Below, one piece after another: positions 1 through 8,243 of a stretch of DNA of 64,000 bases. Every line of letters starts with the position of its first letter. Position 1 is the stretch's first letter. The notes beneath the pieces were generated by a model. It was not told where the DNA came from and made no database searches. It saw nothing but the letters and a program-made list of their open reading frames with translations. The translations under genes and the position numbers were made by a program. The DNA comes from Oscillospiraceae bacterium (lineage in GTDB: Bacteria; Bacillota; Clostridia; Oscillospirales; Ruminococcaceae), in the NCBI GenBank assembly GCA_017438745.1, contig JAFRUS010000007.1, positions 1 through 64,000 on the forward strand. Reading direction: 5' to 3'.

Positions 1-59
1 AATTGAACCCATGATTCCGCCGTGAAAGGGCAGCGTCTTAACCTCTTGACCAACGGGCC
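1..59 (-). tRNA. tRNA-Glu (TTC), 3' end cut by window edge
   Basis: On the minus strand the sequence begins with acceptor arm GGCCCGT and has a D arm, an anticodon stem CTGCC/GGCGG and loop CTTTCAC, giving anticodon TTC (plus positions 24-26). The T arm runs to the window edge, so the 3' acceptor strand is missing. Confidence 0.95.
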
Positions 60-65
60 ATATAA

Positions 66-139
66 TAGCGGCAGTGGGATTCGAACCTACGACCAATCGG
101 GTATGAACCGAGTACTCTAGCCAACTGAGCTATGCCGCC
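66..139 (-). tRNA. tRNA-Met (CAT), elongator type
   Basis: Full cloverleaf on the minus strand: acceptor GGCGGCA pairs with TGCCGCT, discriminator A, anticodon CAT (plus 103-105) in loop TTCATAC, T arm with GTTCGAATC. The paired first position (G1-U72) and the GGCGGC acceptor resemble Firmicute elongator Met tRNAs; initiator tRNAs have an unpaired 1-72. It lies only 6 bp upstream of tRNA-Glu in the same direction, so the two are probably co-transcribed. Confidence 0.93.
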
Positions 140-403
140 ATTTTGTGTGCTGTGCATCACACAGCTTTTTTATTATACTATATTTTCTGATGATTGTCAA
201 GAGAAAATTGAAATTTTTTTAAAAAATTCTCGTGAATTAATGGTGTTGATAGATAGCAAACTGCTGTGGAAAAATATGTATGGTCTAACCGTTTTTTTTT
301 AATAATATAATGATACTATTTGATGTTTTTGTGATATGATTTTTAAATGCACTCGTTTTTACGCGGATTGTGAATGTTAATATTTTAACCTTTTCTGTAT
401 ATA

Positions 404-444
404 CAAACGGACCTCTGATCTTTAAATAATCAGAGGTCCGTTTG
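404..444 (-). terminator. 16-bp perfect inverted repeat, probable terminator
   Basis: Arms 404-419 and 429-444 are perfectly complementary with a 9-nt loop. It lies 57 bp past the stop of the minus-strand gene at 501-752. The U tract is weak on both strands, so it could also act as an mRNA-end stabiliser. Confidence 0.6.
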
Positions 445-500
445 CCCATTGTATTGCTATACTTAAGAAAGGAGTACCAATCATTAGATAATGTCGTTAA

Positions 501-752
501 TTAAGCGAGAATATAGTCTTCTGCTATTTCTCTTACGAAATCCGGTTCTACGATGTTTCTTACCAGTGTTTCGATAAAGTCTATTGCCTGATCACGCTTT
601 GTTGTGAAGCTGTGCAGTATGGTCTCACGGTGTGCGTGTGTGTCCTTTACCATGATTCCGTATACTTTTTCATTTGTTTCCTCGTCTGTTTCGCTGAATG
701 CTGTGTAGATGAGTTCTGTGTTACCAAGGCTTTCATTATAAATTGTTTTCAT
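501..752 (-). CDS. small DUF6514-like protein
   Basis: An 83-residue acidic cytoplasmic protein with no signal peptide or membrane segment. The layout (an N-terminal stretch with YTAFSE, then YGIMVKD, a central SFTTKRDQAIDFIETLVRN helix and a C-terminal VEPDFVREIAEDY motif) resembles small Firmicute proteins of the DUF6514 family, whose function is unknown; this match is from memory and tentative. The ATG follows a strong AGGAGG with good spacing. It has its own promoter at 848-876 with tandem boxes directly upstream, the same arrangement found before the Rpn nuclease at 41066 and the Tad operon at 47101, so it may be a regulon partner of the pili. Confidence 0.75.
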   Translation of the reverse strand: MKTIYNESLGNTELIYTAFSETDEETNEKVYGIMVKDTHAHRETILHSFTTKRDQAIDFIETLVRNIVEPDFVREIAEDYILA

Positions 753-847
753 AGTTTTTTCCTCCTGAAATTACGTTTTCTTTTTGATTTTTAGTTTTTA
801 TATTTTGTTTTTTTATTTGATTGTGTTTTGCTGTTTTCTATGCTTTT

Positions 848-876
848 ATTATAAAATATATTTCAGGCGATTTCAA
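848..876 (-). promoter_or_regulatory. sigma-A promoter of the DUF6514-like gene
   Basis: Minus strand -35 TTGAAA (876-871), 17-bp spacer, -10 TATAAT (853-848). The predicted start near 841 gives a leader of about 90 nt that is very A-rich. Confidence 0.8.
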
Positions 877-879
877 CCC

Positions 880-930
880 TTTCGCCCTAAGAGGTAGTCG
901 TTTCGCCCTAAGAGGTATTTTTTCTCCTAA
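880..930 (-). promoter_or_regulatory. tandem 16-bp activator-type boxes, copy 1
   Basis: Two copies of ACCTCTTAGGGCGAAA on the minus strand (plus 901-916 and 880-895), 21 bp apart, preceded by a conserved AGGAGAAAAAAT stretch. The inner box ends exactly 3 bp before the -35. Two other copies have identical geometry (40918-40967 and 46872-46921). Spacing by two helical turns directly upstream of -35 is how dimeric response-regulator activators commonly bind; the protein itself is not identified. Confidence 0.8.
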
Positions 931-1171
931 AGGTTTCCATTTGGCGGTTAAAAAATCGCACAAAATATCTGCAAAGCGCACATATAGACACTCCATATTT
1001 TGCTTTAGGCATTTTTATCCTCGATTTATACTTTTCCTATTTATATGTATTGAGGGAGAAAAAGAAGTCCGTAAGCCCTTTAAAATCATAAAAAAATCAG
1101 GTTTACAACCATATTTTAAACCATTAAACCTTTGCAACCAACCGACATGCAACCCGAAACAGTAAACCATG

Positions 1172-1185
1172 AAACCACGTGGTTT
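1172..1185. promoter_or_regulatory. 14-bp palindrome in an AACC-rich intergenic region
   Basis: AAACCACGTGGTTT is a perfect palindrome about 115 bp upstream of the promoter for the HTH protein gene. The stretch 1080-1260 around it is unusually rich in AAACC/AACC words. The role is unknown; an operator is possible. Otherwise 931-1290 holds no convincing gene. Confidence 0.4.
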
Positions 1186-1297
1186 ATGAACGCGCTTATG
1201 GTTTCATAGTTGACAGAAATCGCATTAAACCTCTTTAAACCACGAAAATACGTGCTGCAAAGGATGAAAGCTTTAGTTTGTTAACCGAAAAAATCTA

Positions 1298-1326
1298 TTG
1301 ACAACCGAGATGAAAAGGTATATAAT
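1298..1326 (+). promoter_or_regulatory. consensus sigma-A promoter for the HTH coiled-coil gene
   Basis: TTGACA (1298-1303), 17 bp, TATAAT (1321-1326), a perfect match to consensus. Similar short sequences around TTGACA recur at about 1205 and 1355, forming a loose direct repeat that could be operator sites. Confidence 0.85.
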
Positions 1327-1394
1327 TAAACTACAGTTAAATAAAGGTCAATAATATAGTTGACAACAGATCGAGATCCCCGGGAGGAAAATAT

Positions 1395-1976
1395 ATGGAA
1401 CAAACAGAACAGCAGTATGTTACGATAAAGGAATTTGCAACACTTGCAAATGTAACAACTCAGGCAGTTTACAAACGATTAAACCAGACAGACAGCTCGT
1501 TAAATAAGTTTGTAAAGTATAACGGAAAGATGAAACTCATAAGCAAGGATGCACTTGAACTCTTTGCAGATGCACCTATAAACCAGCAGGGCGAAGGCGA
1601 TGGAATATACGAAGATCTCAGCCTTCAGGCACAGACAAACCTGTTTTCATCCTACTTTGATGCAACTTTAAAGGTTTTATCAGAACAGATAAGCTCAAAG
1701 GATCAGCAGATAAAGCAGCTTATGGACAGTAATACAGACCAGCACCTTAAGATGCAGCAGCAGCTTGAAATGAAGGATAAACAGCTTCAGGAACAGCTTT
1801 CAGCCAAGGACAGACAGATCGCAGACCTTCAGAAGCTCCTTGATCAGCAGCAGCAGCTCCACAGAGCTGAACAGGAACAGTTCAGACTGATTGCAACTGA
1901 TGCAAACAAGGAAGAGAAAAAGGGCTTTTTCAAGAGACTGTTCCACAAAAAAGACGTGGAAGCAAGCGAAACCTGA
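1395..1976 (+). CDS. HTH plus coiled-coil protein, plasmid-replication-associated type
   Basis: A 193-residue protein. Residues 8-55 form a predicted winged or MerR-like HTH (VTIKEFATLANVTTQAVYK) and residues 80-165 are a long Gln-rich coiled coil; the C-terminus is basic (KKGFFKRLFHKK), which could touch DNA or membrane. The design matches Firmicute DUF536 / replication-associated accessory proteins common on plasmids and phages, though here it sits among chromosomal genes. ATG follows GGGAGG with 7-nt spacing. It is monocistronic, with its own consensus promoter and a strong terminator. Function unknown; a DNA-binding structural or segregation role is an inference. Confidence 0.8.
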   Translation: MEQTEQQYVTIKEFATLANVTTQAVYKRLNQTDSSLNKFVKYNGKMKLISKDALELFADAPINQQGEGDGIYEDLSLQAQTNLFSSYFDATLKVLSEQISSKDQQIKQLMDSNTDQHLKMQQQLEMKDKQLQEQLSAKDRQIADLQKLLDQQQQLHRAEQEQFRLIATDANKEEKKGFFKRLFHKKDVEASET

Positions 1977-2010
1977 AATACTGGTTTAAAAACTTAATGA
2001 AACATGCAAA

Positions 2011-2050
2011 AAGGTCGTCAACCAACTTGAAGATGGTTGACGACCTTTTA
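2011..2050 (+). terminator. intrinsic terminator
   Basis: Perfect 14-bp stem (AAGGTCGTCAACCA with its complement, 2011-2024 / 2034-2047) with 9-nt loop followed by TTTTA, 34 bp after the stop of the HTH coiled-coil gene. Confidence 0.85.
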
Positions 2051-2175
2051 TTATGGTTGAAAAATAAACTGAGTTTTATAGTAAACCTTTAAAAATGCAA
2101 CTGAAGGATCAAGGTTAATTGAAGCGGAATGGTTGCTAAACAATCCTTATAAAGAAACAAACCTGTAAACTGTAG

Positions 2176-3039
2176 TTATATGAGAGTCTGACCGTTGTAA
2201 ACGCCGGATACAACTCGTATAACACCGCAAAGATCAGGGTAGGTTTTTATGTCTGTAAACCCGTTATCACTTAGTATCTGCGATACATCGTCCTCCTGAT
2301 GTATACCTATTTCGTAATACAGCCTGCCGCCGGGTTTAAGGCAGTATTTCCAGAAGTCTGTTATGACTTTATAGAACATTAAACCGTCTGATCCGCCTGC
2401 AAGAGCCATTTCTGGTTCATATGCAACCTCTTTCTGAAGGTTTGCCATATCGTCATCTGTAAGATACGGCGGGTTGGATGTTATTATATCAAGTTCACTG
2501 AAGTTTAAAAAGTATTCAGGATCAAGAACATCGCCTTTGTAAACCTTAACTGATGAGTTGTTAAGACTTATGTTCATGTTGAGATAGTCAAAAGCTGCAT
2601 CAGAATACTCTACAGCGCCTATGTCTGCATTTTTAAGATGTTTTTCAAGTGCTACCGGAATGCATCCGCTGCCGCTGCACAGATCGAGTATACGTGGTCG
2701 GTGAAGGTTTACAGCATCGTTTAAAACGCATTCAACCAGAGTTTCAGTATCCTGACGGGGAATAAGAACACCTTCGCCAACAAAAAACGGAAGTCCGAAG
2801 AACTCCCATTTTCCGACTATATACTGCAGAGGATAGCCTTCAAGACGACGGTTTGCCATTGCACAGATGAGGGTTTCATCTTCTGATGCAACCTGTCTGT
2901 CAGGGTTGGCTATAAGCTCTGAATGAGAAAGGTTTAAAGCGCTTTCAACTATGCATCTGCTTTCGAAAACATAGTCCTCAATTCCGGCGTTTTTAAACCT
3001 GCTTCTGATTTCATTTAATACTGCACCTGCGGTTACCAA
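2176..3039 (-). CDS. prmC: peptide chain release factor N5-glutamine methyltransferase
   Basis: PrmC/HemK methylates the Gln of the GGQ motif in release factors using SAM. Visible are the SAM-binding motif I (ILDLCSGSGCIPVAL) and the diagnostic NPPY catalytic motif (ITSNPPYLT), after an N-terminal helical domain with the usual RQDTETLV region. I chose the TTG at 3037-3039 because AGGAGG lies 6 nt upstream; a further upstream TTG (3067-3069) has no ribosome site. This start overlaps the end of the DUF1385 gene by 7 bp, implying translational coupling. The length, 287 aa, is usual for the family. prmC next to a DUF1385 gene is a standard Firmicute pairing. Confidence 0.95.
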   Translation of the reverse strand: MVTAGAVLNEIRSRFKNAGIEDYVFESRCIVESALNLSHSELIANPDRQVASEDETLICAMANRRLEGYPLQYIVGKWEFFGLPFFVGEGVLIPRQDTETLVECVLNDAVNLHRPRILDLCSGSGCIPVALEKHLKNADIGAVEYSDAAFDYLNMNISLNNSSVKVYKGDVLDPEYFLNFSELDIITSNPPYLTDDDMANLQKEVAYEPEMALAGGSDGLMFYKVITDFWKYCLKPGGRLYYEIGIHQEDDVSQILSDNGFTDIKTYPDLCGVIRVVSGVYNGQTLI

Positions 3040-3986
3040 ACGTCTTCCTCCTGGTTTTCCGGTATACAAGGCTTGATCGCTGCGATTGCAACTTCTATCT
3101 GTGAGTCATCAGGTTCGCGTGTTGTGAGCCTCTGAATCTGTAAACCTGGTGCAGATATTATTTTTGTGAACGTATTGGTCTTCTTTCCGGCAAGTCTGAT
3201 GAGCTCGTATGCGATGCCTATTATAAACGGAAGAAGAGCAAGCTGGATGCCAAGTCTCATGAATATACGTGCTGCTTTTCCGAATTCAGAGAAAGACGGG
3301 ATAAAGCAGAAAACGAAGATACTTGTGAAAAGTGTGATGAAAATGAAGCTTGTACCGCATCTCGGATGGAAACGAACCTGTTTTTTAACGTTTGCAACCG
3401 TCAGTTCCTCGTGTGCTTCAAGGCATGCGATGGTTTTATGCTCAGCGCCGTGATATTCGTAGGTACGCTTGATGTCCTTTGACATTCCTGTAACTGCGAG
3501 ATAACCAACGAAAATAGCTATTTTAAGAATGCCTTCGACGGCTGTTCTGAGTACAGTTACGTTTTCAAGTGGTTTGGTGCAGAAGGTAGGTATGAACTTA
3601 AAGAGGAACAAACTGATAAGAACGCCAAAGACCATAGCGATTCCTGAAAGAACGCTCATAAGGTTTTCTCCGAGTTTGTCAGTGAGCCATTTCTCGAACT
3701 TTGTCATTTCCTCTTCGGAATCTTCTTCAGTCATCTGCTTTTCAGCTGATTTCATGAGGCATTTGTAGCCTGTAACGAGTGATGAAACAAAGTTGAAACT
3801 GCCTCGTATAAACGGTGTTTTCTTGTACCATGGAGCACTTTTGCCGTTGTTTTCATCCCATGTTTCAAGGTCGATAGTACCGTCAGGGAGACGGCAGGCC
3901 ATTGCCCCTTTATGAACCCCCTTCATCATGACCCCTTCGATCAGCGCCTGACCGCCGATTTTTGACTTGTAAACTTCTTTGCTCAT
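3033..3986 (-). CDS. DUF1385 membrane protein (YqhQ-like)
   Basis: A 317-residue integral membrane protein. The N-terminus has the family signature IGGQALIEGVMMKG, the middle has the HGAEHKTIACLE motif and the PRCGTSF motif, and there are about four to five hydrophobic segments (roughly residues 105-130, 145-165, 210-235, 245-265). DUF1385 (YqhQ in Bacillus) has no established biochemical role; the conserved His/Glu/Cys residues suggest metal or cofactor binding. ATG follows GAGGT. It is the first gene of a two-gene operon with prmC. Confidence 0.9.
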   Translation of the reverse strand: MSKEVYKSKIGGQALIEGVMMKGVHKGAMACRLPDGTIDLETWDENNGKSAPWYKKTPFIRGSFNFVSSLVTGYKCLMKSAEKQMTEEDSEEEMTKFEKWLTDKLGENLMSVLSGIAMVFGVLISLFLFKFIPTFCTKPLENVTVLRTAVEGILKIAIFVGYLAVTGMSKDIKRTYEYHGAEHKTIACLEAHEELTVANVKKQVRFHPRCGTSFIFITLFTSIFVFCFIPSFSEFGKAARIFMRLGIQLALLPFIIGIAYELIRLAGKKTNTFTKIISAPGLQIQRLTTREPDDSQIEVAIAAIKPCIPENQEEDVW

Positions 3987-4008
3987 GTTTACCTCTTTCT
4001 GTTTTGGT

Positions 4009-5496
4009 TTACAGTTCGATTGAACCGGATTCTGCAGTTGGCAGAATGATCTGAACTGTTGTACCTACGTGTTCTTCGCTTGTTATGTTAAGACTTCCGT
4101 GGTGCATTGTTATGATCTCGTCTGCAACCGCTAAACCGATTCCGGAACCGCGCTTTGTGTGGTTTGCTTTAAAGAATTTTGTTTTTATCTTAGGAAGGTC
4201 AGCTGCTGAAATACCGCATCCGTTGTCCTTTACAGTGATTGAAAGGTGATCATCGTCAAGCTGACTGGCGTTTATCTCGATCAGGCTTTCGTGGTTCGGA
4301 CTGCTTGAATATTTGATAGCGTTGTCTATTATGTTGATGAAAACCTGTCTTATACGGTTTTTGTCTGCGTATACGAACGGCAGCATTTCCGGTGAGTTGT
4401 AACTTATGTGAGTGTTGTCGTGACGTGCTTTTTGAGTGTAGATGAGTATTGCATCCTCGAGTTCAGCAAGGATATCGATCATTGACATCTGAAGAGTAAA
4501 TTTTCCATTCTGCATACGTGAGAAATCGAGAAGTTCTTCAACCATCTGTGAAAGACGTTCAGTTTCACTTACAATAACCCTGATGCCCTTTCTGGTGGTC
4601 TCCTCATCATTCTCCGCATTGATAGTCTCAGCCCATCCCTTGATTGCTGTAAGTGGTGTACGGAGCTCATGTGAAACTGATGAAATAAACTCGTTTTTCA
4701 TTGCTTCAGCGGTTGACAACTCATCGGCCATATCGTTGATTGAGCGGCAGAGCTGACCAAGCTCGTCATTTGTTTCAATCGGGATACGTTCAGAGAAGTT
4801 GCCCATAGCGAATTTCTTGGTTGCACCGCTTATCTTCTGAACAGGACGGACGATTGAGCCGACGAAGTATATTCCAGAGAAAACAAGAGGAAAAATGGTC
4901 AGCAGACATAAACCAATTATTACAAGAATATAGGTTGTTATTCTGCTGTCAACCTCGGACATCGATACGACTACGCGCATAGCGGAATAATCTGAATTAT
5001 TTGCTGCGACCGGATAGGAAGCAGCCATTATTTTTTCGTTGTTTTCAGATCTGCCGTGCCAGTAACCGCAGTTTCCGCTTGCAATCGCTTCATCATAGTC
5101 GTTCATTGAGACAGAGTCATCAGGTGAGAACCCTGATGAGGTAAGAACTACTTTTCCTTTGGAGTTGATAGCCATCAGCTCCATCTTGTCCTTGTCTGAA
5201 AAGGTTTCAACCATGTTGCGTACTTCAGCCGAGTAGTTTTTGGTCGTGTCAGTTGAATACTTTTTAAGTACGTCGGTGATAGAAGTAAGCTCTGCTTTAA
5301 GATACTGCTGGGTTGCAGTATAGTAGTAGTTTTGGATAACAAATATCATTATGGTTGCAATAACAATGAGGACAAGTATCAGAATCACAAGATTGTTGAA
5401 TATCCATCTGTAGACTATGGAATCCTTTGAAATCTGCCCTTTTTCAGGCGTTTTACTCGGTTGCAAAAGAGGTTTAAAACTTATTTTTCGGTCCAT
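4009..5496 (-). CDS. sensor histidine kinase with extracellular domain and HAMP
   Basis: 495 residues. One transmembrane helix at about 30-55, an extracellular sensor domain of about 130 residues, a second helix at about 185-210, a HAMP linker, a HisKA domain with H276 in SSVSHELRTPLTAI, then a HATPase domain with N box (NIIDNAIKYSS), G1 (DNGCGI) and G2 (RGSGIGLAVADEI). It would autophosphorylate and pass phosphate to the OmpR-type regulator encoded immediately upstream, whose gene it overlaps by 16 bp. The organisation resembles envelope-stress kinases of the PhoR/WalK kind. The ligand is unknown; the lipoprotein encoded first in the operon is a candidate accessory sensor. Confidence 0.93.
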   Translation of the reverse strand: MDRKISFKPLLQPSKTPEKGQISKDSIVYRWIFNNLVILILVLIVIATIMIFVIQNYYYTATQQYLKAELTSITDVLKKYSTDTTKNYSAEVRNMVETFSDKDKMELMAINSKGKVVLTSSGFSPDDSVSMNDYDEAIASGNCGYWHGRSENNEKIMAASYPVAANNSDYSAMRVVVSMSEVDSRITTYILVIIGLCLLTIFPLVFSGIYFVGSIVRPVQKISGATKKFAMGNFSERIPIETNDELGQLCRSINDMADELSTAEAMKNEFISSVSHELRTPLTAIKGWAETINAENDEETTRKGIRVIVSETERLSQMVEELLDFSRMQNGKFTLQMSMIDILAELEDAILIYTQKARHDNTHISYNSPEMLPFVYADKNRIRQVFINIIDNAIKYSSSPNHESLIEINASQLDDDHLSITVKDNGCGISAADLPKIKTKFFKANHTKRGSGIGLAVADEIITMHHGSLNITSEEHVGTTVQIILPTAESGSIEL

Positions 5497-6179
5497 TTAT
5501 AGCCGTATCCCCACATTGTTATGATGTACTGCGGACTGGATGGTTCGTCTTCGATCTTCATTCTTATACGTCTTATATTTACATCGACGATTTTTTCGTC
5601 GCCGACGTATGACTCACCCCAGATGTGATTAAGAATGCTTGTTCTGTCGAGAGCCGTATTCTTGTTGTTCATGAAATATTCGAGTATCTGGTACTCAACC
5701 TGTGTAAGATCGATTAGCTTTCCGTTCTTTGAAACTGTACGGCTCTTGAGATTGAGCTGGAACGGGCCTGATTCGATCACCGGCGGCTCATCTGACTTGG
5801 AATAGCTCATGAGCACACGACGGTAGATGGCATCTACGCGGGCTGTGAGTTCGGAAGGAGAGAACGGCTTGGTCATGTAGTCGTCAGCACCAATCATAAG
5901 ACCGCTTACCTTGTCCATTTCCTGAGTTTTTGCTGAAAGCATGATTATTCCGAGAGTCGAACTCTTTTCCCTGAGCTTTTTGCATACTGTGAATCCGTCG
6001 ATACCAGGCATCATGATGTCAAGCAAAGCTACGTCAAAGTTTCCGTGTTCACTTTCGAAGACACGCAGAGCCTCTTCGCCGCAGTTTACGTCAGTTACAT
6101 CGTATCCGGCACGTTTGAGATTGATGACAACAAAGTCGCGGATAACGTCTTCGTCTTCACATACAAGTATCTTTTTCAT
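5481..6179 (-). CDS. OmpR-family response regulator
   Basis: 232 residues: receiver domain (acidic pocket E8-D9, phosphoacceptor D54 in LLDIMMPG, T/S in MLSAK, K in MTKPF) and C-terminal winged-helix DNA-binding domain (GESYVGDEKIVDVNIRRIRMKIED, ending MWGYGYKW). ATG is preceded by AAGGAGA. It sits between the lipoprotein gene and its cognate kinase, all minus strand and tightly spaced, so the three form one operon. Target genes are not visible from sequence. Confidence 0.95.
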   Translation of the reverse strand: MKKILVCEDEDVIRDFVVINLKRAGYDVTDVNCGEEALRVFESEHGNFDVALLDIMMPGIDGFTVCKKLREKSSTLGIIMLSAKTQEMDKVSGLMIGADDYMTKPFSPSELTARVDAIYRRVLMSYSKSDEPPVIESGPFQLNLKSRTVSKNGKLIDLTQVEYQILEYFMNNKNTALDRTSILNHIWGESYVGDEKIVDVNIRRIRMKIEDEPSSPQYIITMWGYGYKWTEK

Positions 6180-6193
6180 ATTCTTCTCCTTCT

Positions 6194-7552
6194 TTAATTG
6201 ATAATTTTGAAATTAAACTGTATTTCACTTGCCGAAAGTGCAAGAGGACCGCTGTATACCGGCCGGCACACCAGATAAACTGTGTCTCCGTTTGAGCTTA
6301 TCTTTACATAGTCGGCGTATTCCTTTTCGTTTATTATACGTTCTGCTTCTGCGGAACTGGTTACACAGATGCGCAGAAGCTGAGTCTGGTTTTCAACCTT
6401 TTCATCGTATTTGCAGAAGATTATATCGTCATTTGCTGTTCGGACGGTAACTTTGTTTTCCCATTTTTCAGGGATCATAAATGCATAGCCGTCTGTTATG
6501 CTGTAGTAACCGGAATATTTCCTGATAAACATGTTGTTTTCAAGGATGTACCAGTTGGTCATACTGATCTGTTCGGTATCCGGCTTGTCTTCATATCCTT
6601 TGAAAACCGAATTTACTGGGATCTCAACAATTCCGTCGCCGTCGATATCTCTTGAGAGAAGTGACGAGCTACGGACTGTTCCGTTTACCGGAGATGAATC
6701 GGCGTTGTCAGCTGTAACAGAGACAAGTGAGATCTCGTCGTCCTTTACTTCCGGACGAAGTATTTCAGTTATAATAGTATTTGTAGTTATGTATGAATCG
6801 AGATAGACAGCAGTGGTGTTTTCACTCAGTTTTCCGTAGATCATCTGGAGTACATCTGTAGTGTTGGGTGACAGTGTCAGTACCGGACAGAAAGCAAGTT
6901 CGCCGTTTTGGTCAAGCCATTTTAACTGCGCCGTGTTCCCGTCAGGAGTATGGTTTATCATGAGCAGCTCGTTCATGGAGTCGTTGTTTATGTCAGTGAT
7001 ATCCATTGCGGCGTAATCGCCTAAGGACTGCAGTTCCGGCTTCTGTTCGTTGAACAGAAATGCGCTTTTTTCGCCCTGTGAACCTGTGCCGATAATTACA
7101 TTTTTCATGTCGGAAGTGCCGAGTTTTGAGATAAATACGCGTTCGATTTCATTTCCATCAGCGGCGAAGTCGTACATGGACTCCCAGCGTCCCTCTTTCT
7201 GATCGAGAAAGTTGACTCTCAGTGTGGAATGATCGTTTCCGGTAAAATTAGATTTATCATAGAAAACGATTGCTTCCTCGGTTGGTTCGTCGTCGATATC
7301 TGCCACAACGAATGCGGAAAGATAGGAACCGGATTTAGGATATTTAAGGCTTATTTTAGAGCCTTCTGTGTTGATCAGGGCGTTGTATATCTGTTCGTGC
7401 TGTTCGCTGAGCTTAGGCGGTTTAAGATAGGTCTCGATACCACCGCCCAGTGAGCATCCGGTCAGTAAAAATGCTGTGGCCGCTGTCACAATCAGCGGAA
7501 TAACGTGCTGCTTTATGCAGATTCCTCCTTTCTTATCTGGTTTGACATTCAT
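6194..7552 (-). CDS. secreted lipoprotein of a two-component operon
   Basis: About 440-452 residues. A signal peptide ends in a lipobox (FLLTGC), so it is probably lipid-anchored outside the cell. The body is rich in VVADIDDEPTEEAIV, DITDINNDSMNELLMI and RDIDGDGIVEIPV segments, like FG-GAP/VCBS beta-propeller repeats with calcium-type loops. It heads the operon with the OmpR-type regulator and kinase, so it may feed a signal to the kinase (inference). Start odd: the in-frame ATG at 7550-7552 has no ribosome site and coincides with the predicted transcription start, while AAGGAGG sits 7 nt before a non-standard ATA at 7514-7516 that would begin exactly at the signal peptide. Confidence 0.8.
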   Translation of the reverse strand: MNVKPDKKGGICIKQHVIPLIVTAATAFLLTGCSLGGGIETYLKPPKLSEQHEQIYNALINTEGSKISLKYPKSGSYLSAFVVADIDDEPTEEAIVFYDKSNFTGNDHSTLRVNFLDQKEGRWESMYDFAADGNEIERVFISKLGTSDMKNVIIGTGSQGEKSAFLFNEQKPELQSLGDYAAMDITDINNDSMNELLMINHTPDGNTAQLKWLDQNGELAFCPVLTLSPNTTDVLQMIYGKLSENTTAVYLDSYITTNTIITEILRPEVKDDEISLVSVTADNADSSPVNGTVRSSSLLSRDIDGDGIVEIPVNSVFKGYEDKPDTEQISMTNWYILENNMFIRKYSGYYSITDGYAFMIPEKWENKVTVRTANDDIIFCKYDEKVENQTQLLRICVTSSAEAERIINEKEYADYVKISSNGDTVYLVCRPVYSGPLALSASEIQFNFKIIN

Positions 7553-7556
7553 TATA

Positions 7557-7585
7557 ATTATATCACAACGATACGCCAAAGGCAA
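7557..7585 (-). promoter_or_regulatory. promoter of the lipoprotein/two-component operon
   Basis: Minus strand TTGCCT (7585-7580), 17 bp, TATAAT (7562-7557), with predicted start near 7550. A second overlapping TATAAT lies 6 bp downstream. Confidence 0.65.
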
Positions 7586-7693
7586 ATATTTTATGTATAA
7601 AGATAAAAGAAACAGCGGATTTTATGCATCGGGCAGGATTCGTTTTTACTATGATCAAATTATGATTTTTATATGTTACTATTGTGATTATTA

Positions 7694-7722
7694 TTGACAA
7701 AGAAGGAAGTAGTGCGTATAAT
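7694..7722 (+). promoter_or_regulatory. consensus sigma-A promoter of the hicB-like gene
   Basis: TTGACA (7694-7699), 17 bp, TATAAT (7717-7722). The leader is about 85 nt before the TTG start. Confidence 0.85.
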
Positions 7723-7813
7723 ATCTATAGATGATAACGGTAAAATTACTGACTGACAGCAGGTTCGGTTTTGCGGGCTATGCTTAAAGAATGGAACGGA
7801 AGGAGGATACCAG

Positions 7814-8236
7814 TTGATATATTCATATCCAGGATGTTTTTTTCAGCGCCCGGATGGTAAATACTGCGTGGTGTTTTCTGATCTGAATAATCTTGCAGCT
7901 TTCGGAAGCAGTTTTGATCAGGCACTGGCAAATGCAGTGAATCTTCTCGCAGGATACATTTACAATCTTATCATGAAAAAAGAACGGATCCCTGAACCAT
8001 CGGATATCCAGACTCTGAGACCGTATGTGGGTGACGGATATTCAAGAGCTTTTTTTCAGACAGTGAACGTGGATGTGGACGAGTACGCAAAGTACTATTA
8101 CAACAGCAAGACTGAAGCGACAGTCACTCTTCCGAGGTGGCTTGAGGAATATGCCAGAAGGGAACAGATCGATATTTCGGCGGTGATCCAGGCATATCTT
8201 ACGGAAAGATATAATAAACAGCATACTGTAGGATGA
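7814..8236 (+). CDS. orphan HicB-like antitoxin family protein
   Basis: 140 residues. The N-terminus matches the HicB partial RNase H fold (YPGCFFQRPDGKYCVVFSDLNNLAAFGSSFDQALANA), where F-x-D-L and the A-x-x-A-x-x-L helix are typical; the C-terminal KTEATVTLPRWLEEYARREQ segment resembles a DNA-binding ribbon-helix-helix tail. Start is TTG, placed by AGGAGG 7 nt upstream. No HicA toxin is encoded within several hundred bases on either side, so it is an orphan, with its own promoter and terminator. It may act as a regulator or as an antitoxin to a distant toxin (inference). Confidence 0.8.
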   Translation: MIYSYPGCFFQRPDGKYCVVFSDLNNLAAFGSSFDQALANAVNLLAGYIYNLIMKKERIPEPSDIQTLRPYVGDGYSRAFFQTVNVDVDEYAKYYYNSKTEATVTLPRWLEEYARREQIDISAVIQAYLTERYNKQHTVG

Positions 8237-8243
8237 TTCGTGT

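Noticed and set aside
821..1165. Open frame of 114 codons through tandem-box copy 1
   Set aside because: It runs across the minus-strand promoter and the boxes and has no ribosome site; its apparent FALRG repeats are just the translated boxes, as in the frame at 40886-41416.
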